From the NCBI GenBank assembly GCA_002224055.1, contig AZLU01000030.1, positions 118,171-182,170 on the forward strand: a stretch of DNA of 64,000 nucleotides, written 5' to 3'. Origin of the DNA: Pezizomycotina sp. ARF18 (lineage: Eukaryota > Ascomycota). Below are positions 11,601-23,902 of the stretch, piece by piece. Below the pieces are notes generated by a model. It worked only from the letters and a program-made list of their open reading frames with translations. It was not told the origin of the DNA and did not search any database. The number at the start of each line of letters is the position of its first letter. Within the stretch, counting starts at the first letter, position 1. The position numbers and the translations under genes were made by a program.

Positions 11601-14600
11601 GTGCTCCTCAGACCCGTCACAATTTACAAGCGCACATAAGGCAAAAGGGAACCACACTGCCCATGATATCCCGTTCAATTCAGAATGCTACCTCCCAATA
11701 CAATAGTTACGAAGCGTATATCTATAAATTGTGAAGTTATTGTAGCCATTTCCTTGGCAATCCGCCTTGGTTTCTGCTACTTTAAATGGCAACTTTTCCA
11801 CTGCATGCCTAACTTTTTAGCTAGCCAGCACTTCTTTCACTTAGCTCAATCAACCAAGAGTTTTTCATTAAGTCTCTTTCTCTCTCTCTTACGAAGTGTT
11901 TCCTACTTAGTGACAGCAAAGTCGTCCTTTAGAGCGTTGCACACGAAAGGATCGTGAGGGGATCCGTTACCTTTCCACAAAAGTCCCACGATCCTGGAAG
12001 ATAGAAATAAGAGGGATAAAGCTCAAGCGTAGTTAAAATTAATTCACCCGCCCTCTTCAGGAGTTCAGCATACATCCTACACTGAACAAACGGCGCATCC
12101 ATAAAATATTCCAGAATCAACATCTCGCCCATTCAGGACCAGTCCAGCAACTTCAAAGTACTGCCTACATTACGCCAGCTTCCATCATGAGTCTCTTGGA
12201 CAACTACCGAATACAGATAATCGCTCATGAGTCGCTCGAAGCCGAAAGATATATTATTAATATCTAGCCGGTTTCGTAGAAGTTTAATAGCGATGTTATG
12301 AAAGCCTCCTCTATCTTACATCGCGCCGGATTGGTTAATAACTATAGTAAGCCAACCCATCGAGTAAGTACTCAGAAAAGCTTGCGTGAGGAAATGCAGT
12401 ACCGCAATCGATAAAAGATGATTGGTTTTCCCCATATTTCAAAACGGTTTTCGCATACATCCCTCGCTGTCCATAATGGAAACATCTTATAAGTCTCGTT
12501 GCGATACTACTGATTATATTTTAAGTTCAAAAGAGGCGCGAAATATGAAGACAGTACTTCTCGACTTATACTCCAACATAAAATAGCAAACCGCTGCCGG
12601 ACGCTTTTATAAAGCAATTTTAATCTTCGAAGCCATTCATCAGATTTTCTCACAACTCGTCATATAATTGCGTTATCAATGGTTCACCAATTCCTAAACC
12701 TCGGGGCTTAAATAACACCTAAGACTCGCGTCTGACAACAGCAGCCCTAAGTATAGAGTTTTGTAATTGTCCGACTGGGTATCGATAGACGGTAAACATT
12801 CTGAAAGCGAACACGAAGCGTAAAGTAACAGAGTTACTCTGCGTTCTTGTAAATTTGTAAGAGATTCCAGCACCCCGGAGGGATAGAAGGGAATACAAAC
12901 AACAGTAAGCCCCGGTGGATAAAACTACTTTTTTCTCTGCAAACCGCATAAGTCCTCCGTAAATTCTCACTGGAGCTATCGGATCCGCGTGTAGTCACCA
13001 CTTTATGCGATTTTACGTGCCAGAGACGTCGCACTGACCTCGCGCTCTCATTTACCTCCTCATATGCCAAGTTTATTTTATTTAGTTTCACGTGATTTTT
13101 CAGTCACCTATTTTCTTGCTTTTATTTTCTCTTTCTCTATTTTCCTTTTTTTTTTTCCCTACTAAAAGACGAAAGTACCTCAAAGCAAAGCCAAGAATCT
13201 GGCTACAGTAGCCCGTAGTGAGAGGACCCACGGAACAAACACAAGCCTCCACGATGATGACAGAAAATTTCATAGAGAATACTAACAGGGAAAGAGACCC
13301 TTGCAAATGAATACTTCGAAGTAGAGCCCGCAGTTACCTAGGAGGATAAAACCAACGAGAGAAAAAGGCCGTGGGAAAATACCATAAAATTTCAAATATC
13401 TTCCGTCCATCAGACCAGCCAGATATCGTACACCGCCTCTATTTTGCGGTGACCAGTAGCCATGCATACCCAACCTAATAATATGCGACTCCTTTTTCAG
13501 AAACTTCGCGGCTTTAAACATACGCGTTTGGAGCACAAGGCATGTAGGACGTAGATAGGAGATACTTAGATAATGCCCAGAAACATCCACTGGGGAAAAG
13601 AACTCCGCATAACAAAGATGATTGTTTTTCCATCCAAAAACCTCGTGGAATATCGAGCTATCCATAATGATGGCTAGCTTGAGGAACTCGATACAAACCG
13701 AGCTATTAGGCGTTCTTTTGAGACGTAATCTTGGAATGGCATTTCTTGGAAAATGCAAAAGAGAAGATCAGCACATACCGCGGACGACGAAGCCGGCCTT
13801 TCCCCCCTGCTATCGATGCATATATCCCGTTCTGGCCAAAGGTAGGAAGAACAGGATATCACTCTTATGGAAGCTCTCATTACGGGAAAGATATGATAGG
13901 CTCGTTGGATCACGGCTCCTTCGATATGGATATACACCTCATTAAACAGCACAGTCCACCTCTTTTGTAAAAAAGTAAAGGTTTGGGATCTAGAAGGGAT
14001 GGATAGACTCAATTACAACTTCCAGCCACGCGGAAACGATATTTATCCGGACCATCCCCGCTCTATAAAGCTATTTGTACCGAAGTAGTTACTGTATCGG
14101 ACAGCACATGCCTCTCCTACTGATAACGTTCAGCTGGATGATAGCGACTTCAAAAGGTTTATGTGTAGTTACAAGACGAGTCAGAGATCCTCGATCTCGA
14201 GCCGATAGAACGGGTTATCAGAGCCTCCTCCGGACTCCCTGTGTAATATGCCGCCAAATTGCGAAAGCCGTATAACGACGCATAGATGCTCTCTACTTTA
14301 CCAGGCGGTAGCTTTGCAGCAGAAGATCAAGTAGATTCAGAAGGATTACGACAAGATGCATAGTATTCCACGATAAAATCTTCGCCGGGAAGGAGTACGC
14401 GATAATACTCAGTAAAGCAACCGACGACAGTTGATAAGAATCTCAGCACGAACCAACGGCGAGATCAACCGATAACAACCCAACACCTCCCTTACCTGCC
14501 AGCTGGAACCAGTACGCATATGTTTCCCTTAACCGACGTATGAAAAGGTCACTTTTAATACGGCGATGGAAGCTAGACGGAGCCTAACAGGCCGATAGCA

Positions 14601-16880
14601 TACACTTATCAATACTAGAATACCGCCGCCCATAAAGTAAAGTACAACGGAGAACCAAGCCCGTTATAAACACTGGTTTCGATAATGATTTCGAGACAAC
14701 TTCATTCGCGTATATTTTATCTTGAAAAACATTGACGGACGATAAGAATCCGTAAACCGTTAATCGTCACGGCAAACATATAGAAAGCAATTCAAGACGC
14801 CGGCAACCGATAAGCGGTTAGGAGCAACGGGGGTGAAGTGATAAACTTTCATAAGTCGAACGAAGCATTTGAGAAAACAAAAGAGTATCATGGCCGAATT
14901 CCGCTCATAAAGCTACCTGTATTTCCTTAGTAGCTATCCTACCCTATCCTACGAGGCTGCAAATATCTCTCTCAACCACTAAAACTTCGCGAAACACCCG
15001 CCTCATAATCACCGTTCCGCGTAGTTTAATCAACGAGTCAACTTGATTTCCAGGACCACGGATATTATCGAGCCGACCACACAGGGTTCAAGCTTCAAGG
15101 TACAATACGTCAGAAACCTTGCCACACACGCGAAGCATAGCAGTAGATGCGCAACCCACACCTCACCGAGGAAAGTCTGGTTCGACAAGCAGATGATAAA
15201 CCAGATCCATGAAAAATCAAGGTCCAAGGATAAAGTATTATCGTATCTCCCGTGTCTATTGGTCTCATAACACAAATTACCACACGAAGCGCACAAGAAA
15301 TCCGGGGAATCAAACGATACTACATGGAACCGTGCCGGATAAACTGAAACATTACGTGAAGAACCTGGCAGCCGATAATACGAATTTGCCTTTCTCACCA
15401 ATCGCTAGATAACACGCCTATACATCTATTTTCCTTCAGCCAAAAATACTCTCATATCGTTTCATAGACATTTTAAATTAGCGTTGCAAACCGGATGCGG
15501 CTTAACCAGGAAGGGTACACCGGATGCAATATATCGTCCGCCCATAGATTACAATGCGGTACAATTCTTTCATTTTCTTAAAAGCTAATGTAAGTACGCT
15601 TCCCAAGCCCTCTATATAAAGCTACTTCACTCGAAACGAGCTGGAGTTTCGCCGTAGTTAAATGAAGTAAAAAAAAACACCGCTATTCGAGAAGAATGCG
15701 CGCGCATACGTCCATCACTTACCACGACACGCCGGATAATGGCCCATAATCACATGACACATAGTTTTTTTATCAGCGATTAAAGACTAATGGTCCGTCT
15801 TCCCGGCGATAGTACTAAGTCAACTAGACACGACTTCAACCTCCAGTCCATAGTCTGCCTAAAGCCGACAGTGTGCACGGCTATCTCCGATAAAGTCATT
15901 TCTTTCTCTGCTACCTGACAGATCAGAGCTATCAAAGAACCAACATAGCAAAGCACGCCGCATAGACATTACGGCCAATCCCATCCTAGTGTAGCATACT
16001 GTAGATGAGAGACCGTTCAGCGATAAGCGCCACGTAAAGTGATAAACGCGATGAGCGATATAATCTATTTCATCCTCTCGTAAGTTGCTCACGTCGAAAG
16101 GCGAACTAATAAATCTCCCTTCAGTGGAACAGCTACGGCAATATTGATTCACAATAATGGTTTTGAGTCAGCGTCGCGGGCCGAACAGGATAAAGATAGC
16201 CCAAGTGCACCGGCTAATGCTAAAGTAGCGCTTGATAAAGTAAATCCACCAGCAAGACTCATTGCTCATAGATACTACTTCGTTTTTTCTACCCAGGTTA
16301 AATCATACAATTCACAAATCTCTCAACTCGGTGCTAACAGCAAGGGATAAATTCAACCTAACAGAGAATCTAAGTAGAAAAAAGGAAAAAAGATAATCGT
16401 CTCAAGGATCTGATACTATTTAAAGTCACCAAGACGGAGGTTTTATAGTTCCCCGAGAGTTGTCGAAAAGTGATCTACTCTGGGAAGAGCTAGAATGCTT
16501 GCGAAGTTCTCTTCCTTCAAGAGATAGATGTAGTAACGAACAGCAAAAGCCGGTTCGGCTATAAAAGGAACAAAGAGTACAAATCCAGCTTCCCAACCAT
16601 GTCAAGCCTCAAGATAATATTCCCATCATCCGACTAGGGCCGATAAAGCGTACTATCAAAACCTGCTATCATACTGGATGATAATATTCTCTACGAATCA
16701 CAATCTACCTCTCTTATAATTAACGAATGGGGTTAGGGACAGGGAAGATACCGAACTCCTTCGAATCAAAGAGGATTGGTTCGGTAGGATACTCGGGGTC
16801 CTCCACGCCACCGGGCTATAAACACATCATCGCAGGCGTACAAGCCTCATATATCCTCGAATAATCCTCCACGCAACTAC
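5700..16880. other. Gene-poor region of decayed sequence
   Basis: No conserved protein, RNA gene or intact transposon is recognisable. Open frames up to about 169 codons elsewhere in the desert (for example 2864-3373 minus and 13282-13758 minus) are in the range expected by chance here, and the first lacks an ATG. Weak internal similarities exist: AAGCTCGTG followed by a CGTC/CGCGTC block near 5994-6030 and again near 6962-6995, and ATAAAGCTA(C/T) units near 14065, 14908 and 15617. These suggest old repeats throughout. CT-dinucleotide microsatellite near 11870-11890. Confidence 0.7.
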
Positions 16881-17060
16881 ATACAAGATTGGGGAACACG
16901 TGTCATCCGAAGCCGCTTTGGTGAATCTCAACTCGAAACGCCATCGATATTTGACAAGGTTAATAATACCCTGAGGTATTATCTGCCAATCGATTAGTCT
17001 TATAGCTCTATCGTGATTAGAAAAGCATTTTTTTTATTGAACAGCAGACAAGTACGAAAC
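16880..17060. repeat. Diverged direct repeat, left copy
   Basis: The stretch beginning GGGGAACACGTGTCATCCGAAG and continuing to AAAAGCATTTTT is paralogous to 19380-19560, where the same ordered blocks occur (TGTCATCTGAAGC, GGTTAATCTGA, TGTCGATA, GAAAGCATTTTTGT). The copies are about 2.5 kb apart and clearly older than the 1.2-kb tandem pair, because they differ by many substitutions. Confidence 0.65.
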
Positions 17061-18379
17061 GTACGAAAGATTTATAGAGGTTATCAATCGCTATAAGCCG
17101 GACAGGGGCTCTTGAAGGAATGGATACACAGATTCAATGTTATCGAACCGTTTCATAGATCACGACGCGATCAGAATCTTCGATCTCCATACGCTTAAAA
17201 AAACCACCAATGCAATTCCACTTGAAAGACGTCATATGAAGCTACCCTATCAAACCGAGCCGCACGTCATCACATACTCGCTCGTAGCAAAAAAAGGGAC
17301 TCAAACACACGGGAAGTGAAGTATACTGCTTTATAAAACCCTGATAGAGCATTACGTCTCTTCACAGAGCTAAACGACGTCGTATAATCCCCAAGTGGCG
17401 CTCGAATAGCGAAGACACATCGATACGAAGAAAACGAAACGTAGCGCTGGTAAGGCGCATCTCCACCTAATTGATACATCCAAATGTCCACAGCCCGCCA
17501 TATAACCAGAAGCGGCTAGTGTAACTCTTCCCACCCATCCTTCCCCCGCGATGCGAACCTACTGCCGAAAGAGACTGCTACATAACTCCCGAGCACCATG
17601 CTCGGCCATTCACGATATGCTTTCGAAAAAGATTACAACGAGAGGATAATCAAATACAAGAGCTTGAGTCAGAAAATATAGTAATCTAAAAAAGTCTTCG
17701 GAGTACCTTTGGGAACTATATAATGATGCGTAGAGGTCGTAGCGATCTCCTTGCCGATTGTCGATACTGCTTTCAAAAATATGATAGGAGCTATAGCGCG
17801 TTATAAATGTGCTAGCGTATAAAAAAAAACCAATTCATGCTTTATTTTTCTAAATCGGTAGAAGAAGAGCTAATACATCTCTACTCAACGAACAAATTCG
17901 TGGTAAGCATTATATTATCTCCCAATCAACGTCAAAAGCAAATGAGGCTTTAGGAGAGCATGATATCCTAGATGATAACCACACCGTATCATAGAGTGAA
18001 ACAACACTAAAGCATTGAGCTTACTATAAACATTACGATTTCCTTCAACACGTCAATTCATAAGATGTAAAATCTCTCAATCTCGAACCTTGACGTTCAA
18101 GTCAACCCAGTAGTAACTTTTAAGTCCAAAAAAAAGGAAGAAAAGATAGAGAGAGAGAGAGAACAAGGATTCCGGTACACGAGAGCGATAAGAAGCTCAA
18201 ACGTGGTCGAAGGGAATCACATAGTATTCAGTAGGCCTTGTGACGAAATCGTCTACGAGGCATAGCGTTTGTAAAAACTCTTCACCTCTCCTAATATTCC
18301 CGGACATAGGAGTAACTGCTAGATCCGGGGTGTATTATAAGAGATCTATTTCTCCTTAAAAAGTTTGCATATATATATC

Positions 18380-19340
18380 TCTATCGTCGAATAAGACGGA
18401 CAATACGGGACACCCGAAACCCAACACCACTGCCCAGGTATTCTTTTAGAAGTTCTACGAAAGCTCCATAACCAATACAAGACATCGAGTCTGGAAATCG
18501 AATCATTAGATAAAAAGTCTTCGCAGGCGTCTTGGAGAGAGATATAGAACGCATCGCGACAGGAAAGCACCATTTCATATATTCAATGCTTGCCCCCCAC
18601 GCTATTCATACAACCGTCCTTTCATAGTGTGAGTGCTAGCGTTGGAAGTTTTATCATAAGAGGCCTAGTACTCCGCGAGTTTCTATTGATACATTTCCAT
18701 CGCCGAAACCCGTTGACATCGCATAACCCCAAATCCCGCCTATCAACGGTCCGTAGTATTCTTTCGGAAGGATAACTACAAGTGCCTAATCAATAGCAAG
18801 AGCTCGCGCCAAAATATAATCAATAAAAGTCTTCAAAGTGACGTTGCATAAGAACCCTATTTCTCCTGCAGTCGCCCCTCTAAACATCTTCATCGCCGAG
18901 CATGACGGACAATACAACACCCGAAACCCAACATCACTGCCCGGGATATTCTTTCCAAAAACGCTACAAAAGCTTCATAACCAATACATGACATCAAGCC
19001 TGGAAATCTAATCATTAGATAAAAAAGTCTTCGAAGGACTTTCGATATATAAAATACATCGCGACATGAACCGTACCTCTCATATTCAAACGAACCAACT
19101 CCTCCAGTCGCCTCTCACACATCTTCATTACCGGAACATGGCCGGTTCGATATTTCCCAAATGGTAACATCGCCGCCCACGATATTCTTACCCAGAAGGG
19201 CTACGACAATCTGATAATGGATAGAAAGAGTTCACGCAGGGAATATAACCACAAAAAGGTCTTCGGAGCGTCGTTTGAAGATATATAAAATACATCGCGA
19301 CAGCTAGCAATTTCGTATATATCCAACGCTTACCCCACGC
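18380..19340. repeat. Degenerate tandem array, units of roughly 200-300 bp
   Basis: At least three, probably four, successive units share ordered blocks: GACGGACAATAC, ACCCGAAACCCAACA, CACTGCCC..GATATTCTT, GCTACGAAAGCTCCATAACC, AATCATTAGATAAAAAGTC, TCTTCG and ATACATCGCGACA. Clear unit starts lie near 18395, 18905 and 19140; a weaker unit occupies 18700-18850. A looser relative is near 17550-17720. The array sits between the two copies of the 16.9/19.4-kb repeat, so all may be parts of one larger duplicated element. No centromere or subtelomere marker is recognisable. Confidence 0.7.
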
Positions 19341-19379
19341 TTACCCACGCGTGTATACAAGTTTCCTTTCTTTCATAGC

Positions 19380-19560
19380 CGGGGATCAAACGCATGTCAT
19401 CTGAAGCTGCTTCGGTTAATCTGAGAACGACTATCCCTGTCGATAGTTTTTGCGTCAAAACGATTTCAGCGCGCATGATACCTGAGCTATTACAGGAAGG
19501 GCCCGTTATATATAGCCATGATTGAAAGCATTTTTGTCAAACAAAGGACAGCTACGGAAG
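19380..19560. repeat. Diverged direct repeat, right copy
   Basis: Paralogue of 16880-17060 as described for the left copy. It follows immediately after the degenerate tandem array. The remaining 500 bp up to the MIR1 stop codon is AT-rich with no gene seen; it would hold the MIR1 3' untranslated region. Confidence 0.65.
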
Positions 19561-20068
19561 ATATCAAGGTTTCTATAGAATGTTTATGTAGTTTTATACA
19601 ATAAGAACGGTAATACTAGTTTACAGATAAATGATCTAGAAATAAACCAAGAGAAAACCGTCTATCGTTCTATCTGGAGGTATCGTCTCTGCCCGCCGAG
19701 GGATTTTTTGACCGAGCGTTGTTCGGACAAAAGGAAGAAAAGGTGGAAGAAAATCTATTTAACAAGAATTGTAGATGAGGAAATCGCTGAAAGACAACGA
19801 AGTAAAATAAAAAAAACGAAATGGAACCACTTTATATTATCTCCAAACCTCTAATGTATTATTTTCCTTTTTTTTGTTGAGTGTCGCGATTAAATGTAGT
19901 ATTTTGTAAGGAAAACACAAAGAAAGGGTGAAATGAAGATAACTCCGTAAAGATAATAACAAACCAAACAGCTAACTTTTTATATGTATATCCATCTCTA
20001 ACGTCGCAAAGCTCCATCGTAACAATGAAAAAATAATAATAAAAGAATATTACATAGAAGAGAAATGT

Positions 20069-21077
20069 TTATTTAGCGAGCTCGACACCGCCGGTAGCGT
20101 TGAGCGCCTTCTTGATGTCACCGTAGATAGCGAACTGGAACGCCGTCAGGTACCGACCATGAACAGACGGGCGCCGATACCCGTGTACGATCCCCTGATA
20201 CCGAGCTCCTTCGCGATCTTGATCAGCCTCGACGTCGTACCCTCTCCCGGAGCACCCTTCGTCTTGTTAATCTTCGACAGCATCGTATCCGCCGGCTGCG
20301 AAACGATAGCCGCAGCGAAACCGGCAATCAAACCGGAGCCCAAGTTGATGGTAGTCTGCAGGGGACTCGACGCCGTGCTCTTATCCACCATGCGGTAGAT
20401 CGCTTCGGACACCTTCTCGTAACGACGAATTTGGCCATCGTGTACGGAACCTGCTTGAACAGAATCGGTCCGAAGCCCGAGTAAAACGCCGCGATACCTT
20501 CCTGCGAGGCGATCTTGCTCATACCGCTGACGAGCCCGGAAGCGAAAGTGGGTTCGGAGACGAGGCGGATACGCGTTGCCTCGAGCGGCAGAGGGCGATG
20601 TCGGCGAAGAACTCGGCGAGGGCGGAGGAGGTGAGGTAGACTGCGGTACGGTTTTGCGTGGCGGTCTCGACGCCGAGGAGGTTGATGGACTGCTGCTTGA
20701 AGAACTCGTAGCCGCCGAACTTGAAGGCGCCCTGGAGGAAGTAGCCGGCGAAGGTGGGTCCGACGCCGGTGAGGAGGGCCGGCGCCTTCGCTGGCGATGA
20801 CCTGGCGGAAGCCGCCGATCATGCCGCGGTTGTAGACGGTGGGTTCGAGCTGGATGCGGGTCTTGACGCTGTGGAAAAGGAGGGAACGTTAGCTTACGGT
20901 GCTGTTTAAGGGAGAAGGGGGTAGCTATGGGGTTAAACTTACACATCGACGGGGTAAGGCACCGTGGGTGACGGAGCAGCAGACGGCACCTGCGAAGGCG
21001 AACCGGGAGTAGAGGGCGAGGCCGGTGGGCTTAGCCTCCTGCTCGGTCTTGAGGACTGTCGATGCTGCGGCGGCCAT
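20069..21077 (-). CDS. MIR1: Mitochondrial phosphate carrier
   Basis: SLC25-family inner-membrane carrier that imports phosphate (with H+) into the matrix for ATP synthesis. The start at 21077 has a good fungal context (CACACAATGGC). The N-terminus reads [20 protein letters not shown]. Two of the three carrier signatures are plain: PLEATRIR near 20570-20593 and QPADTMLSK near 20269-20295. The first (PVDVVKTR) is split by an intron at 20869-20942 with donor GTAAGT and acceptor CACAG. The C-terminus reads GGVELAK. About 311 residues, as usual for the family. Several single-base losses break the frame, each in a homopolymer: C runs just before the intron, a C near 20150 and a T near 20430. For such an essential gene this argues for sequence error, not inactivation. 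High GC and C/G-ending codons contrast with AT-rich flanks. Confidence 0.96.
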
Positions 21078-21177
21078 TGTGTGGTATATGTGGATGAAGA
21101 AGAATAAAGAGTGGAGATATATGAAATAGTAATATAGCTAAAAAAAGGAATTGAAGCTTTGCTAAAGACGACGGTAG

Positions 21178-21262
21178 TACTGTTTGGTGATGATGATGAT
21201 GGATATATATGAAGGAAGGAAGAAAGAAGAAAAAAGAGTTTTTTTTCTGGAAGATGAGCGAA
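21178..21262 (-). promoter_or_regulatory. CT-rich upstream tract of MIR1
   Basis: Read on the minus strand, the 100-200 bp before the MIR1 start is strongly pyrimidine-rich, with TCTTCTTTCTTCC-type runs and an (ATC)n stretch. CT-rich tracts just upstream of the start are typical of highly expressed housekeeping genes in filamentous fungi. No specific factor site was identified. Confidence 0.4.
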
Positions 21263-21264
21263 AT

Positions 21265-23864
21265 AAAGGAGGTTTTATGTCAGAACAAGGAGAGAGCAAA
21301 GAGAAAAAATTTTTAATTTGGCAAATTTTTTTATTTTTTTTTTTTTCGGGAGGTCGGAAATACTTCGCATTTTATTTAAAAGGAATAAACTTTTTTTTTT
21401 CAGGCACGAAATAAATTCGGGTGGAATCGGGTTGCTAGAATAGGAAGTTATATTGCCTAATCAGGACTAGGGCGTCCAAAAATGGCAACACACGCCCCTG
21501 TTTTAATTCGTGCTAATATTTTTTTTTTTTTTTTTTTCGCACCGCATATTTTATAAACAAATTTTCTCTCAGCAGTGGCCGGGACTGCAAAAAAGGGCAT
21601 TCACGGTCCTGGTCCCGGCATTCTTATTCGTCGAGCATGATGATGTTATGTCTAGTGATCATGGACCATTAATGTCGCTCTTCATTGAAAATGTTTTATT
21701 TACGGCCAAAAAAAATATCCATGAGACCGGTAACTCGAGGACAAAGCGAAGGCGATACTTTTGGGGCATGGGTCTCCAGGCGCTTGGCTTCGTTTGAAGG
21801 CGCAAATCTCATTCTTCGGCGTGCTTCAGATTGGTATCAGGTTTTGTTTCTCATTGTTGCTTGCTTGAAGAAAAGGGGGGGTAAACAAAAAGAGCTTTAA
21901 GATAATGAGGGTAGTCAAAATACGCTCTATATACAGGTTATGTTTCTTATTTCAGGACCTAGGTTCGCTACAGCTGTAGTATCTACGAAAAGATTGTTTA
22001 TAGAAATAGGGCAGGGTTTGAGAATTGAGAATTAGAATCTAAACCTCAGAAGTAACAATAGGCACGAGCACGCGATCGCAATAGATAACAACTACCGTGA
22101 TAACCTGCAAGCCATGTTAAGAAATCCCAAGTGTATCCATTATTGGCCTTCGTGAGAGCGGTATCGGCTAAAGTCTTCGGGAAGGTGGAAGCCTGGCTAA
22201 CCGGTTTTATATCCGGCTTAAGGCCGGCCGCCTTGGTGTTCGGACGAAATTACAAGAAGCTACTAAAAGAATAAAAAAAAACCCGAATTATTGAAGCGTG
22301 TACATCACGAAGTTTATACTCAATTCCACGATCACCGAGAGCATCGTTTCTTTGACGTTGGCTATAGACTTCGAAGTCATAGGGTTTTTAATACGTAGCT
22401 TCCTTGGCAGGAACGAACAGCGAGGGAATTTTTTTTTTTATTCATTCATTGTTAACTACTAAGTAATTCTAATTTTAGTACCTTTTTTGGTGTATACAGG
22501 GATGTCCTTTAAGAAGGCTTCCAGAAGATCTCATTGGTTGTACAAACCTCACCTACAACATCACGAATAAAAAACCTCCGATAAAACGGTATGTTATAGC
22601 AGTTATAGCAACGCTAACATGTAATCTCTGTCATAACTGAGGATAATAAAACCATCTTCTTATTTATAGAGTAATCTGACTACTTTAATAGAGGTGAAGT
22701 ATCGTGGAAACCGTGCTTCTTACATTATTTTTTTTTTTAAGAAGTAGTACTAAATGCGTGAGCTTGGGTAATTAGAAACAGAAAACACCACAAAAAGGAT
22801 TATCCCAGGTATTGATCACCCTAACATACAATCATATAGGTAGAAAAAACCCCATTTGTTAGCTTCCATCCATGGACGGCTTTCCCATCTATATGTTACT
22901 AAGCTGCCATTATACGACGAAAGGGAAGCCCCCTGCGATGTAGCAAAAATTCGTACGGTGGAAAGTGATGCTTCTATCGGATCGCGTGAACTCTCTTGAA
23001 AGTATCGGGCGAGTCGCTGTGGCTTGAAGTTCTTTTTTTTTTTTTTTTTTTTTACAAAAATGAACGATATTTGATGCGATTACTTCGTCGAATCGCTCCA
23101 GGCAGAAGTATGGCAATACTGTTCGATTACTTAATTGTGATAGAATTTGATCAGGCGTGATATATCAACAAGCTCCGCATCAGGGCAAATACTATCGGGA
23201 GAACAGTGATCTTGCTCGTGACTGCGTTCGTGCGGATCTGAAATACGGATTTTCCGCCCTCATCGAAAAACTCCATGGGTGTGTCGTACGAATTGAGCAG
23301 TCGGTTTTCAAACTATGCATGGAGACGACGCCATTACTACTCTATTCCCCAGGCCGTGATTTTTCTGGGCGGCATTGCTTTATAAGAGCAGCGAGGTGTA
23401 AGGTTCTGTCTCGGTCGACGCGATGACCCCGTTTCCGAATTGATCACGCACGATTAGCACTCCAATTAAAAGTGATGAATAGCATCCAAAGGCTGGCGCC
23501 CTTATGTGATTCCACTGGTAATTCTAGCCGATATGAACCAATCCAGCTTTCTGAGGGATGTTCTAGTTTTATGTGGCGTTACTGCTATAAGCCGTGGATG
23601 TGTCACATTTTCATTACCAGCTCTTCCCACCTCGCTGCCGTTTCGCAACTGATGAAGCATCGCGTAGGTGATCGCGTACATTAAATATATTAGCGGCGAT
23701 GTGAGAGTTTTTTTCGGTTTTTTTTATTCAGCGATCTTCGACTGCGCGCAATTATGGTCGCCCATCTTCATCAATGTTGGCAAGCTCGTACATTTAAAAT
23801 AATATTTAGTTTCTATTAATGCATCATTATGCCGTTTGGAGAGTATCGACGGTCCGGTAACCAG

Positions 23865-23902
<38 letters not shown>

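Noticed and set aside
13282-13758. 158-codon minus-strand frame
   Set aside because: No recognisable domain, overlaps other unrelated open frames on both strands, and is within chance expectation.
1-20068. Intact retrotransposon or DNA transposon
   Set aside because: No reverse transcriptase, integrase or transposase motif and no matching long terminal or inverted repeats could be recognised, only decayed repeats.
20640-20946. Long Arg/Pro/Ser-rich reading frames overlapping MIR1
   Set aside because: They are out-of-frame translations of the GC-rich carrier gene; the carrier sequence continues in other frames through this span.
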